27,331 nucleotides of DNA from Paratrimastix pyriformis. Lineage: Eukaryota; Preaxostyla; Paratrimastigidae. The DNA lies in contig JAPMOS010000332.1 in NCBI GenBank assembly GCA_027972325.1, positions 1 to 27,331 on the forward strand. The letters are read 5' to 3'. Below, piece after piece: positions 8,656 to 17,221 of the stretch. A program made the position numbers and the translations under genes. Under the pieces are notes generated by a model, which saw nothing but the letters and a program-made list of their open reading frames with translations, had not been told where the DNA came from and did no database searches. The first letter of the stretch is position 1; every line of letters starts with the position of its first letter.

Positions 8656-9209
8656 GTGTCATTCAGTTATGCGGTCGCTCGGTTAATCGTCGATCCCAAT
8701 CGAGTGTCCGAGCTGCCGGCCCACATCACCCAGGACGAGCGACAAGAGTTGCGTGACCTTGCGATGAACCTCAACAAAGAGTATCCCAAGGTCAAAAACG
8801 TCTGCTTCCTTCCGTTTCCTGGTTCGGGGCTCACAATCCATCATTTGTTCAGCACCTGGCCAACGAGCTGGTCAACGTCGTGCTCTTGGAAAATATGGAC
8901 GAGGATGCCCTCCTGGTTTTCCAGGCAACGTGCAATGCGATGACCGCGGACGACTCATTCGGGTCGTCCGGCTATGACGTACTCCTTAATGTCAAGAGGG
9001 CCGCCCTGCGGGTCTGTCGATTTGTCCTTCTCCGGTCCCTGCATTTTCCTCGTTCATTCCAGGCCCCCCAGCTGTATTCTTTGACCAATCCCGACCTGCC
9101 CGCCCGCCTGAAGCCGGCCCTCAAGGCCCTTCACTTCCCCGATTCGAAGGACGCCTATATCAAGTCTGCCCCCGGCCCCCTCGGGTTCAGGAATATCATT
9201 CATCCCTGA
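8656..9209 (+). CDS. Unknown helical ORF with intron-like segments
   Basis: The first part (8656-8800) reads as helical (DERQELRDLAMNLNKEYPK). The frame from 8880 continues as protein-like sequence (NMDEDALLVFQATCNAM, then SSGYDVLLNVKRAALR, then TNPDLPARLKPALKALHF). Two pyrimidine-rich segments of 51-53 nt with GTCTG(C/T) at the left and CAG at the right lie near 8.83 and 9.04 kb and look like introns. The family is unknown. The balanced composition suggests a genuine gene. Confidence 0.5.
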
Positions 9210-9835
9210 TTTTTAGGCTGACCAAAATAGTTGGCCTGTGCAGCGTGGAACAGCTCACTGCCCTTTCGCAAACCCCCATCCAGTCCCACTTGACGCGAAG
9301 CAACCTCTGGAGAATTTTCGAGGTCTGTGCCCTTCGGTTTTTTCACGCTGCATCTCACTTCGCACAGACCAAGGACGTGTTGTTCAACCAGTTCCTTATT
9401 GCGAGAATGTTGCAACCCGACTTCAACGGCTCGACCCTTGCCACCCCGGATCTGCCAAAGTTCAAGCTTCCCATCAGGCAGGCGGAGCAGGCATGGCTTC
9501 TGATGGCCCGCCACGACGAAGCTGCCTTGGCAAGGCACGAGCCGCACCCACTACTCCTCCTCCCGCCCGACGAGCCCACCAGGAAGATCCTTTTGGGGAA
9601 GCTCTTCCAGCTCCCCGAATTCGAGTACTTCAACCCCCTGCTCGTCCGCCCTCTCCCCACCAAGCTCGGACATCCCGTACTCCCCGAGTACTCCGAGGAG
9701 CTGGGTGCCGTCGGATGTCCCTTTTCCGGCCTGAATTGGGACGACCTTGTGCACCTCCCGAACTACATTCTGGACCTCAACATCGGCCGGGGTTCTATTC
9801 GCATTCAAATCAAATTTGAGTGCGCTCTTTCTTCA
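9210..9835 (+). CDS. Unknown ORF, Leu/Pro-rich
   Basis: The frame with ATG at 9245 is open, and protein-like sequence extends a little upstream (LTKIVGLCS). Recognisable features are only compositional: a helical front, then a Pro/Leu-rich middle (HPLLLLPPDEPTRKILLGKL) and an aromatic end (LNWDDLVHLPNYILDL). A 45-nt GTCTGT...ACAG segment near 9.35 kb is intron-like and in frame. I do not recognise a family. It lies 35 bp after the previous ORF on the same strand. Confidence 0.5.
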
Positions 9836-9839
9836 AAGA

Positions 9840-10520
9840 ATGAGCTCTATTCCAGAAACCTCTGGCTCTCTTCAGTGGCTATCCAATGCCATAAAGAAGC
9901 ACGAAAGCGGTCTCGCTCGTCGTGTCCGCCACCACTACGAGAGAGATGTCAGACAGCTCAGTGTCGACATCTGCTCTCTGGTCGATTTCATTGCCCAACA
10001 TGCGCCAAAGGATTTCAGCGAGCACCTTTCCTCATACCTTTTCCCGACGCTTACTCCCTTCACCATTCGTGTGCTCGATCGATACCCGGAATTGAAATCC
10101 GACCCCCATTACCGGTCCATGCGGAATTCAAAATCGGAATCCCGGTTTCCGCCTCCGAAACCCAAGAAAGCATCTGTGCAGCCTCTTACATCCAAAAAGG
10201 TGCCTGACCCACCGGCATCAGATCATGCCTTCGCTCCTCCGACTCCGACTCCAATGGTGGTGCAACATTCCGGGCACTGTGAGTCCACTCCTCCACCACC
10301 GCCCCTGAAGCGTTCTGCTCCACGTGAACGTCACCGTCCGCAACCACCTGCGCCCCTTGTGCCCCCGCCGCCGTTCCCCTACGGGCCCGTCATCCCTCTG
10401 GAAGCCGTCCCCATCAGGCAGCTCGTTCCCGTCGTCCCATTGGGGGCGACTCCCGAGACACTCGATTCTGGGGACCCTGGCCCACCCCAGCCACGAGCTC
10501 GCCGCCGTCGCCGGAGATGA
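9840..10520 (+). CDS. Helical head with Pro-rich tail, unknown
   Basis: A start at ATG 9840 (MSSIPETSGSLQWLSN) is preferred to the frame's earlier ATG at 9747, which overlaps the end of the previous ORF. Residues about 1-110 are helical (HHYERDVRQLSVDICSLVDFI, FTIRVLDRYPELKSDPHY). The rest is disordered and Pro-rich with basic patches, ending in a run of arginines (RARRRRRR). A structural or nucleic-acid-binding protein is possible. No family is recognised. It overlaps the next frame (10517) by a few bases. Confidence 0.5.
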   Translation: MSSIPETSGSLQWLSNAIKKHESGLARRVRHHYERDVRQLSVDICSLVDFIAQHAPKDFSEHLSSYLFPTLTPFTIRVLDRYPELKSDPHYRSMRNSKSESRFPPPKPKKASVQPLTSKKVPDPPASDHAFAPPTPTPMVVQHSGHCESTPPPPPLKRSAPRERHRPQPPAPLVPPPPFPYGPVIPLEAVPIRQLVPVVPLGATPETLDSGDPGPPQPRARRRRRR

Positions 10521-10711
10521 ACACACACCGGCGACACCCTCCCACCACCCATCACCGGGCGGCACCGCCTCCGAGCGGGCCACCGGCCGGGAGGAGCCAA
10601 CTTTCATCGGGTCGTTTGGCCCGGCTCCCCCCGGAGTGTAACGCATGGCGCGAAGGCGCGAGTAACCTTTCTTCTGGGAACTTGTCGCCTGCGCCCTCGC
10701 AAATACACAGC

Positions 10712-11458
10712 ATGTTCTCTCTCTTCGACGGTCCCCACCTGCCCGGCGAGTTGGGCCGGCCGCCGACGCCCTACGAGCTTGCCGTCGGCTACTGGATGGC
10801 CTTCAGCTACGCAAGACTGCCCCATGGGACAAGACGCTACCTGATCAACACCAAACTCACCGTGCTGGTCGAGAAACTCACTGCCGACCACGTGCACCCC
10901 CGGCGTGAGATGAAGTTATTGAAAACAATTGACCGAAATCTACGAGAGGCTCGGGAGGCTGCACGGGAGCGCGAGCGCCAGGAGCGGCTGGAGCGCGAGG
11001 TCGAAGTGTCCGCCCTGGTGGCCAAGTCCGCCGAGCCCACGATCGGCCCAGCACGGGAAGCAGCGCGCAAGCGTCCCCAAGCAGCGAACTTGCCGAGCGC
11101 GCTTGCTCTCGAGGACGAGCAAGTCGACGAAGAAGAGTTGGAAGTTCGCGCCGCCCCACTCCCACCACCCCAGCCCGAGGCCCAGCCAGCCCCGACCAGG
11201 GAAGAGGCCAACCCGAGTGCCTCGACAGCCAAAGCCTCCCGCAAAGGAGGGGAACGCACTCGTCGTCTCGTGCCGGCCCCGCACTGCGACCGACACCCAA
11301 AGGCCGAAGTTGTCCCCCCGGGGCAGTCGCTGGCCCGCATGTACTGCTGTTCGGCCGAGCATGCCCTCTCCGGCGGCGCACACGGCCCCACACCTGTCTG
11401 CCGTTGCCCTCTCCGTTCACGACAACCAACATTCCTCCTTAGACGCGCTATTCGTTAG
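10712..11458 (+). CDS. Coiled-coil protein with Cys/His tail, unknown
   Basis: The ORF opens at 10517, but the sequence before MFSLFDGPHLPGE (10712) is Pro/Arg noise, so 10712 is preferred. The front half is folded-looking (PPTPYELAVGYWMAFSYARL, then RRYLINTKLTVLVEKL). A long charged coiled coil follows (REAREAARERERQERLEREVE, about residues 85-115), then an acidic/Pro linker. The end has several Cys and His (PHCDRHPK, MYCCSAEHA, VCRCP) that might bind zinc. It runs straight into the methyltransferase region on the same strand. Confidence 0.5.
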   Translation: MFSLFDGPHLPGELGRPPTPYELAVGYWMAFSYARLPHGTRRYLINTKLTVLVEKLTADHVHPRREMKLLKTIDRNLREAREAARERERQERLEREVEVSALVAKSAEPTIGPAREAARKRPQAANLPSALALEDEQVDEEELEVRAAPLPPPQPEAQPAPTREEANPSASTAKASRKGGERTRRLVPAPHCDRHPKAEVVPPGQSLARMYCCSAEHALSGGAHGPTPVCRCPLRSRQPTFLLRRAIR

Positions 11459-11459
11459 C

Positions 11460-12527
11460 CGTCGTCGACGCCCGTGGGGTGTCACCGGAGACCAGGACAA
11501 GGCCCCGGACTACGAGGATGTGAGTCAACAGCTGACCACCCTCGTGCAGTCCGGGGGAACGATACTGATTATGGACACGGAGGAGAACATCCAACTCCAT
11601 TGGACCGTCCATCTGGAATCCTTCGGCTGGTTGGAGCATCACCGGCTCCATGGAATCTGGTCGAGTCTGTTCGCTAGTCCCCCTTGTTTTTGGCCTGCTC
11701 ACCACCCACACCCACTCTTCTTTCTTCAGATTACCTTGAGGAAGCTACTCCGCGGCCCTCCCCGGATTCCGTGGCCATCTGGAAGAGGCTACTCTCACGA
11801 TGGCGGTCTTCACCAACGCAGGCCGCAAAAGCTCGAACTGGTCCTTCCGAACGTGCTGCCCTCGGCCAGTGCTCCCCTGGCGGCCCTGAATCAGCAAATG
11901 AACTCGCGCACCAACGTGGTCTTCATACGGCACGAGCAGGGCCAGGCCAAGTGGGCCAAGCCGGCGGACCTGTATGTCTACTTGTTCCGGCGGTATGCCG
12001 GGCCGGGGCCGGTTCTCGACCCTTTCTGCGGGTGCTGTCCAGCACTGCGCGCTGCTGAAGCCACGGGCACCAGGGTCGACCTCATCGACTCTGACCCGGC
12101 CGTCATCAGTATGTTGGGGGCCCACGAGCCCCGCGTGCTCTTCCCCATCGTAACGGACGAGCATCCTCCCCTGCAGCGTGATGAAGACGATCTTTGCAAC
12201 GTGCGCGCACCGGCGGTGGATGACTGGGACCTCCACATGGTCAAGCCTGCGGACGAGCCCTCTCCACCCGAGACCATTCTTGCTCCTCCTCCCACCCCTC
12301 CTCACGCACCTGTGACGGAACCCGAGCCTTCTCTTCAACCCCTGATCCCGCCTCCTCTGGACTTCGGTTCCCTCGCTGGAACCAACGATGACATTGCGTC
12401 TGGCCCCAGCCTCGATGACTTATTGATGGCCGCCTTCGACCCCAGCGACCCCACCGACCCCACCGACCCCACCGACCCCACCGACCCCACCGACCCCACC
12501 GGGGAATTCGATCATGTTTTGCATTGA
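11460..12527 (+). CDS. DNA amino-methyltransferase-like protein (beta-class order)
   Basis: The frame shows the late half of an N6-adenine/N4-cytosine methyltransferase. GGTILIMDTEENI followed by HLESFGWLEHHRLHGIW (11560-11660) fits the strand-helix after the catalytic motif. KWAKPADLYVYLFRRY then PGPVLDPFCGC and a following ATGTRVDLIDSDP (11950-12095) is the SAM-binding motif X/I set, typically KP..L...L.....PG..VLDPF.G. The order catalytic-then-SAM suggests a beta-class enzyme. The catalytic tetrapeptide region should lie near 11.47 kb, where I see PWG. An intron-like segment lies near 11.70 kb. The C-terminus is disordered and ends in DPT repeats. It could modify element or host DNA. Activity is unproven. 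Confidence 0.65.
   Translation, partial: RRRRPWGVTGDQDKAPDYEDVSQQLTTLVQSGGTILIMDTEENIQLHWTVHLESFGWLEHHRLHGIWSSLFASPPCFWPAHHPHPLFFLQITLRKLLRGPPRIPWPSGRGYSHDGGLHQRRPQKLELVLPNVLPSASAPLAALNQQMNSRTNVVFIRHEQGQAKWAKPADLYVYLFRRYAGPGPVLDPFCGCCPALRAAEATGTRVDLIDSDPAVISMLGAHEPRVLFPIVTDEHPPLQRDEDDLCNVRAPAVDDWDLHMVKPADEPSPPETILAPPPTPPHAPVTEPEPSLQPLIPPPLDFGSLAGTNDDIASGPSLDDLLMAAFDPSDPTDPTDPTDPTDPTDPTGEFDHVLH
12445..12501. repeat. GACCCCACC 9-bp minisatellite
   Basis: Six to seven GACCCCACC units encode Asp-Pro-Thr repeats at the end of the methyltransferase-like ORF. Confidence 0.9.
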
Positions 12528-12535
12528 TGTCTTCT

Positions 12536-12567
12536 ATGTTCTGTTGCTGTCATACAAAACAGAACAT
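12536..12567 (+). terminator. Perfect 10-bp hairpin after the methyltransferase ORF
   Basis: ATGTTCTGTT and AACAGAACAT pair perfectly around a 12-nt loop, starting 8 nt after the stop codon at 12525-12527. Hairpins just past stop codons mark mRNA 3' ends in several giant viruses and virophages; here that role is only an inference. Confidence 0.5.
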
Positions 12568-12752
12568 GTGGTTGTCGCTGGTTCTATGAATAGGAATTTT
12601 GGGGAGGGGTGTCCCACGGAATGATCATGGCCGACCTTCAGTCATTCGTCATCTGGGGATGAAGAGGGAGGGCCGCCTGTTCATGAAAACCCGCGGGCGC
12701 TCATGAGGCGGCGAGCTTCGTGCTTTTTTCTATAGAATTCTCATTGTCTATA
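12568..12752. other. Right end of the 11.5-kb element
   Basis: No ORF is seen. TTCATGAAAACCCGCGGGCGCTCATGA (split motif with CCCGCGGG palindrome) lies at about 12680-12706. TCTATAG occurs twice (about 12728 and 12747) next to the junction. No long inverted match to the left end was found. Confidence 0.4.
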
Positions 12753-12768
12753 GCGTCGACAAAAACCC
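12753..12768. repeat. Right copy of 16-bp target-like repeat
   Basis: GCGTCGACAAAAACCC, in direct orientation to the copy at 1229. The S74 fiber reading frame resumes exactly here. Confidence 0.55.
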
Positions 12769-13642
12769 TGGAACAGCTTCATTTCCTGGTGGCATTCGTC
12801 TTCCACAAAATGTGAACGGTTATCTCGTTAGTGACCTAAATGGATTCATCACGACTACAAGTAGCATTTGGCGTGCTGAAAATATCGCTGGAAAAAGTAA
12901 CACTGTCGCTTCTATCACCTCAACTGGAAATAAAATCAACATCTCTGGTGATACTGACTCGGCGTTTTATACTGCTAACAACTCGAATTATGGCGTATCA
13001 ATTTCTTCTGGTAGCGTGAACTGTATGAACTTCGGAGAAACTCGTATTACTTCACCTCTCATTCGTTCTACCACTCAATCAACTGGTGATTCTCTGCAAG
13101 TGTACATCGATTCCAATGGAAAAATGCATGTTCCTTCCTCATCTATTCGGTACAAATCAAATGTTGTCGATATGGAAGACACATCTTACATCTACAATCT
13201 TCGTCCTGTCAATTTTATCTTTAAAGATGACCCTAAAAGCACTAAGTGTTATGGACTTATCGCTGAAGAATGCGCTCCTGTATGTCCTGATCTGGTATAT
13301 TATAAAGATAACATTGTCGAAGGTATTAGGCAAGACAGACTACCATTTATGCTGCTCAATGAATTAAAACGTCTCAAAGTACAATGTGATTCAATCACTG
13401 CTGAAAATAGCTCTGTTACTGCTCGATGTGATTCATTAACAATTGAAAACGCTTCACTAAAAGCACAAATAGAAACATTGAAAACTGCTGTAGCGGAAAT
13501 CAGACAGATGATTTCTGTTACTTTCGAAACGACTCAACCTTCATCAATTGACAATGGTAAGATGGCATTTTATGTCGCTGATGACTCAACTCTGAAGGCA
13601 ACATGGAAGATAAACAATGTACGACAAGCTACCAATATTTAA
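12753..13642 (+). pseudogene. Fiber C-terminus with S74 intramolecular chaperone (virus relic)
   Basis: AT-rich frame; an ATG occurs at 12812, but protein-like sequence starts at the junction, so the N-terminus is missing here. After a Ser/Asn/Thr-rich shaft section there is a peptidase S74 (endosialidase-type chaperone) domain at about residues 110-195 from 12812: SSIRYKSNV, YNLRPVNFIFK, YGLIAEECAPVCPDLVYY, LPFMLLNELKRLK. A heptad coiled coil follows (residues about 185-235). S74 domains trimerise fiber or tailspike proteins and are then cut off. They are known in phages, some giant viruses and Polinton-like viruses. The fossil looks well kept at its 3' end. Confidence 0.85.
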
Positions 13643-13807
13643 GCAAAAAGAGACTTTGAATTGTCTGCTTTCTTCTTCCCTTCTTTCACTATAAGTAGCT
13701 GTTTGCATGAGGCTGAGATTCCATAATGCTGCTTATCATCAACCCATACTTTAAGTTGGACTATCATTTTAACTGTGCTACCTGGATTGACGGCTTTTCG
13801 TAAATCC
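13643..13807. other. Convergent gap, AT-rich, with minus-strand coding character
   Basis: This lies between the plus-strand S74 fiber and the minus-strand ORF. Minus-strand codon-like character continues here in another frame from the 13808 ORF, so that relic probably extended to about 13645. No separate feature is seen. Confidence 0.4.
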
Positions 13808-14191
13808 TCATTTGTTTGTATTGTTGTCCTGTTTTACCTCACCATCTTCATCTTTTCGGAAGACACTCGGATACAGTGTATCTGCATATCCAACTGCTAC
13901 TTTATAGTAGCTCGGAAACTTGTCATTATCACTCGTCTTGGCAAATGATTTGTATTGAAATTCATCTGGTTTGCCTTCTTCAAAAGTACCATTCACAATG
14001 CTTTCCACATTGTTTTGACAGTACTTCTCGAGCTTGTCTATCATCTTCTTAAAGTCATCGCCTACATTCTCAACTGGTAACCTGATGGTTTTAGTGTTCT
14101 CGTAAAAGTTCACTCCATAAGGTCCTAAGTCGATTTGTGGCGTCTGAACTAAGAGGTTACTACCATTATGTTCAATGTGACACATCTTCAT
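13808..14191 (-). pseudogene. Small viral protein relic, 127-codon frame
   Basis: AT-rich minus-strand frame starting at MKMCHIEHNGSNLLVQTP (14191), 4 bp from the fiber stop, so the two read as neighbouring viral genes in one direction. LLVQTPQIDLGPYGVNFY followed by a helix (DDFKKMIDKLEKYCQNNVES) recalls a conserved small protein of giant and Polinton-like viruses, sometimes proposed as single-strand DNA binding. That resemblance is from memory and unverified. Treated as a fossil of the fiber-bearing virus. Confidence 0.45.
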
Positions 14192-15135
14192 TGTCTAGCA
14201 GTGAGCAGTCCACGAGTCCAGAAGGTACCAGTATTGGAATTTGCGGAGAAGTTGCATACATTGTTGGAGTTTTCGAATATCAATCCAGTTGAAGAACTGT
14301 CATAGACACGGAATCGAATTGCATTGTTCATATCGAAGCCAGTGCATGCAGAACCAGTTCCGGAGAAGTCAGCATTTGCGCCACAGCTTGCTTGATAAAT
14401 GCCCCAGTTGGTGTTGCCATAAGGATACATTGATATTTTGAGGGAACCGGTATTAGAGCCGATAAATGGACATTCAAATGGAAATGCAGTCTTAAGTTTA
14501 TTTGAATATATGGAAAGCATATCAGTAGCACCAATAGTGAATGTATGATTTGGAGAAGTGTCATTAGCATTGTAATCGCTATTGTATTTGATGTTGCCTT
14601 TTGACTTGATTGTGAACGTAGTGTTATCAGCATTTTCGAATGTGGTATCAGTTGAATTCACAGTGAAGTTACCACTTTTGAGAGAAGTATTAAGAGGAAT
14701 TATGTTGTCGACAGCTATTGGATTATTTATGATTAAGTTGCCACCGCTTGTAGTGATTGAGTTAGCAGTCAATGCGAGAGGAAAGGCACCAGATACGACA
14801 TTACCAGATGAGTCAGTGCCGAGGATTTGAGCATCATTGATTGCAGTCTTAAGAGTTCCTGTGCATGTAACAGCACCAGAAGTGATAGAATTGCATGAGA
14901 TAGCAGCGGGAACACTTAATGTTGCGCCAGTTGGAGCCACTTTATCAGCAACAACAGTAGCACAGTATATTTTGCTATTAGCATCACGTTGTACAATTGT
15001 GGAAGGTGCATTTGGAATAGATAAAGAGGCTATTTTTGCATCAGTCACAGCTCCATCAACGATATCAGTTGATACTATTTTAGAGACAGCCAATTCACCA
15101 GTTGCAGTAGAATGAACTATATTAGCAGAAGCCAT
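14188..15135 (-). pseudogene. Fiber-like protein, C-terminal-type part (virus relic)
   Basis: AT-rich frame on minus, rich in Ser/Thr/Asn/Ala with repeated shaft motifs such as STDIVDGAVTDAKIASLSIP, and ending in the head module also seen at 924-1230 (NTNWGIY, TGLIFENSNNVCNFSANSN). No S74 domain follows on this strand. The likely viral part begins near MASANIVHSTATGE; the codons before it (above about 15136) belong to the GC-rich ATPase piece. This is a second copy or paralogue of the fiber gene, opposite in direction to the one split by the 11.5-kb element. Confidence 0.75.
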
Positions 15136-15388
15136 TGTAGGAATGATAATCGTCAATTCCCACCTCCGCATACGCGCCAACAGAGTCGAGCGAGATGCTG
15201 AACACCGCCACAATGTCATACTCCCGCGCGTACTGTCGCAACCACCACTGCAACAAATAGCTCTTGCCGCTGCGGGGTGTGCCGTGAATGATCATTGTGA
15301 AGGGCTCTCGCGTCAACCCGCGCCAGTCAAACTCACGCACCCGACCCACAAAAGTGTCATGATCCTTGCGCTGTTTGGGCGTCCCATT
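15136..15388 (-). pseudogene. Fragment of FtsK/HerA (A32-like) packaging ATPase
   Basis: A 250-bp GC-rich patch inside the AT-rich fiber region. The minus-strand frame (ATG at 15349) reads VREFDWRGLTREPFTMIIHG then the Walker A loop GTPRSGKSYLLQWWL and a beta strand YDIVAVFS. The short lead-in plus GxPxSGKS is typical of DNA-packaging ATPases of Polintons, virophages and nucleocytoplasmic viruses. Only the Walker A part is present. Composition matches the 11.5-kb element rather than the fiber virus, so it may be a lost piece of that element family. Confidence 0.6.
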
Positions 15389-16015
15389 ATTTTTCCAGCA
15401 TCATTCACTTGAAATAAAGTAGAGGCGCCATTATTTGTAGTCACATTGAAGGTTTTGCTCGTTTCATTATTGTCGTTATCGATATCGATGTTTACATTAC
15501 CATTTGATTGAATGTCTAAGTTTCCAGAAGTCACTGATTTGACAGAGTTTGCTAATACAGTGTTTGCAGAGAGATTGTTTACTTTAGTGTCACCACTTGC
15601 ATTTCTAAGAACAATAGTGGAGGCAGAACTTGCATCAGTAGCAGTTGTAGCAGAGTTAGCTATTTTTCCAGCGGTGCTAATAGTGTTAAGTTTAGAATCA
15701 TTAATTGTGCCATCAGTAATATCAGAATTTATCAAAGTTGATGATGACATATTTCCAAAGGCATCACAATGAACCAATCCAGCGGTGGTAAAAGAGGTGA
15801 TTTGTGCATTAGTTGCGGTGATTTTTCCAGAAGCCAGAAGAACATTATTAACTGAAGTGCCATTACCGGCAGACATTTCTGTGATGGTGTTGTATTTAGC
15901 AGTGGTTGATTCATTTGCGGCAGAATTCTTCCAGCATTGAGAAGTAGCATCATAAAGCAGTATTTGTTTATCGACAAGTCCAGTTGACACATCCACATTA
16001 GACAGTTGTCCAATT
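15389..16015 (-). pseudogene. Fiber-like protein, N-terminal-type part (virus relic)
   Basis: AT-rich minus-strand frame (ORF 15313-15996), low complexity in Asn, Thr, Ser and Ala. It begins GLVDKQILLYDATSQCWKNS, a common opening of virus and phage collar-to-fiber proteins, followed by repeats related to those in 14188-15135 (INSDITDGTINDSKLN compared with STDIVDGAVTDAKIA). It stops at the ATPase patch after QVNDAGKI. The AT-rich composition ends sharply near 16015. Confidence 0.7.
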
Positions 16016-16019
16016 CTCC

Positions 16020-16200
16020 TTCACGAGTTCGGAGAACGAGGGACAGCCTTCGTGGGATAGCCCCAAACAAACCCAAACCAAGAAAGAGTGAACACTTGCA
16101 CAGCAAGCACGCAAAACGGCACTGACATCCAAAAATTTATCAAAAGAATTTGACATGTCATGTCAGTGCCGGCAGTCGACTCGTCCTTTTGCGCACTAAG
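16020..16200. repeat. Diverged DIRS-like terminal repeat with stem-loop
   Basis: The order CCCAAAC-rich, then CACGCAAAACGGCACTGACAT, then an A-rich stretch with AAAGAATTT and CATGTCA follows the DIRS terminal repeat at 19103-19214 (CCCAAACCCC ... ACGCAAAAGCGGCACTGAC ... AAAGAAATT ... ATGTCAG). A perfect 12-bp stem (CGGCACTGACAT at 16117-16128, ATGTCAGTGCCG at 16160-16171) encloses a 31-nt loop. It is probably the end of an older relative of the DIRS element. Confidence 0.5.
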
Positions 16201-16748
16201 CAAATCGCAACGCATGCTTTTTTCCGGGGTTTTCGGGTTTCTCTGTTTTTTAAATAACTTTCGAATAGTTACTCGAGAGCTCTGACGAACTTGTTTTGGT
16301 TTGGCGAATTGGGTTGACTTTTGGAATGATCGAAGAGATGTCGGCCATGAAGCCGTATTCTTGGCGTTCTGGAAGTGCTGGCCTTATTTCAATCAATGTT
16401 TCAAGGCCGCCTCGTTCATTTGTCAACCCCTGCCTTGTTGCCTTGAACGACTGATCGCATTGATCAGCTCATCCCTTTTCTCTCCCCCCACATCTCCTCG
16501 TGGGTCGCCTGGTTTTATCTTGTGATGGTGTTAGGTCGGTTTGGATGGCCCACCGACCCCGCCGGCCGTGCTGGAGAAGCATTACCGGAATCACGCTGGA
16601 ATCTGGGACCTCCCACCCGAGTCTGTGGCGTCACAGAACACTCTTTTTAGTTTATTTATTTTTGGTCACAAAAACGGAAGGAAACAACACTTCCAAACAC
16701 TGATGATCAAGAAAACGAAACGGGAAAAAGGCACAGAGAAAGATAGTC
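16201..16748. other. No supported gene
   Basis: Mixed-composition DNA with T-rich runs. One plus-strand stretch (about 16541-16640, reading AVLEKHYRNHAGIWDLPPES) looks weakly protein-like, but it has no start, family or partner. Nothing else is seen. Confidence 0.4.
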
Positions 16749-17221
16749 TTTATTCCCTTTTCTTGGCAGTCCTGCGTGCAACTTCAAATTGGCTGAGCTG
16801 CTTGGGCTGAGGCCGATTCGGGCCACTCACCGCAACGACCTCGAAGATGGTTGGTTGGGCTGGCAGTCTTTTTTGGACCACCACCGCTCGCTTATGGTCT
16901 CCACCGTTACATTCGAGAATACTCATTGCTTCCCGTGACGAAGGCTCAAAGGATGCCTTTTTCGAATTGTCTGCGTGTTTCAAAACAACCAGGAAGCACT
17001 CATTCACTGACGAACCCACCAGCCCACCGCTCGCCACCGTTGCATTCGAGAATACTCATTGCTCCGCGTAACGAGGGCTCGAAGGATGCCTTTTTCGAAT
17101 TGTCTGCTTGTTTCAAAACAACCAGGACACACTCATTCGCTGACAAACCCACCAGCCCACCGCGTTCCGTTTTTGCCGCGATTCGGCTCATCTTGGAATG
17201 CTGGTGGTCGCTTCTGCCCAC
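16749..17221 (-). CDS. Possible 3' gene end with internal tandem duplication
   Basis: Minus-strand frames 17000-17221 and 16750-17037 share a repeated segment of about 45 residues (NEC-LVVLK-ADNSKKASFEPS-R-AMSILECNGG). The last frame ends RTAKKRE with a stop inside AATAAA (16749-16754 on minus), a possible poly(A) signal. Differences between copies are few and often conservative, which hints at coding use. The two copies lie in different frames at their junction. The family is not recognised; it may also be a non-coding repeat. Confidence 0.3.
16902..17165. repeat. ~135-bp tandem duplication
   Basis: Two adjacent copies start at CACCGTTACATTCGAG (about 16902) and CACCGTTGCATTCGAG (about 17036) and share AATACTCATTGCT, AAGGATGCCTTTTTCGAATT, GTTTCAAAACAACCAGGA and AACCCACCAGCCCACCGC. 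Identity is high by eye, with scattered substitutions. Confidence 0.9.

Noticed and set aside
11460-15388. Bacterial contamination explaining the methyltransferase, ATPase and S74 fiber
   Set aside because: Intron-like segments, long trinucleotide arrays, lack of ribosome-binding sites and the DIRS neighbour all indicate eukaryotic DNA with virus-derived parts.
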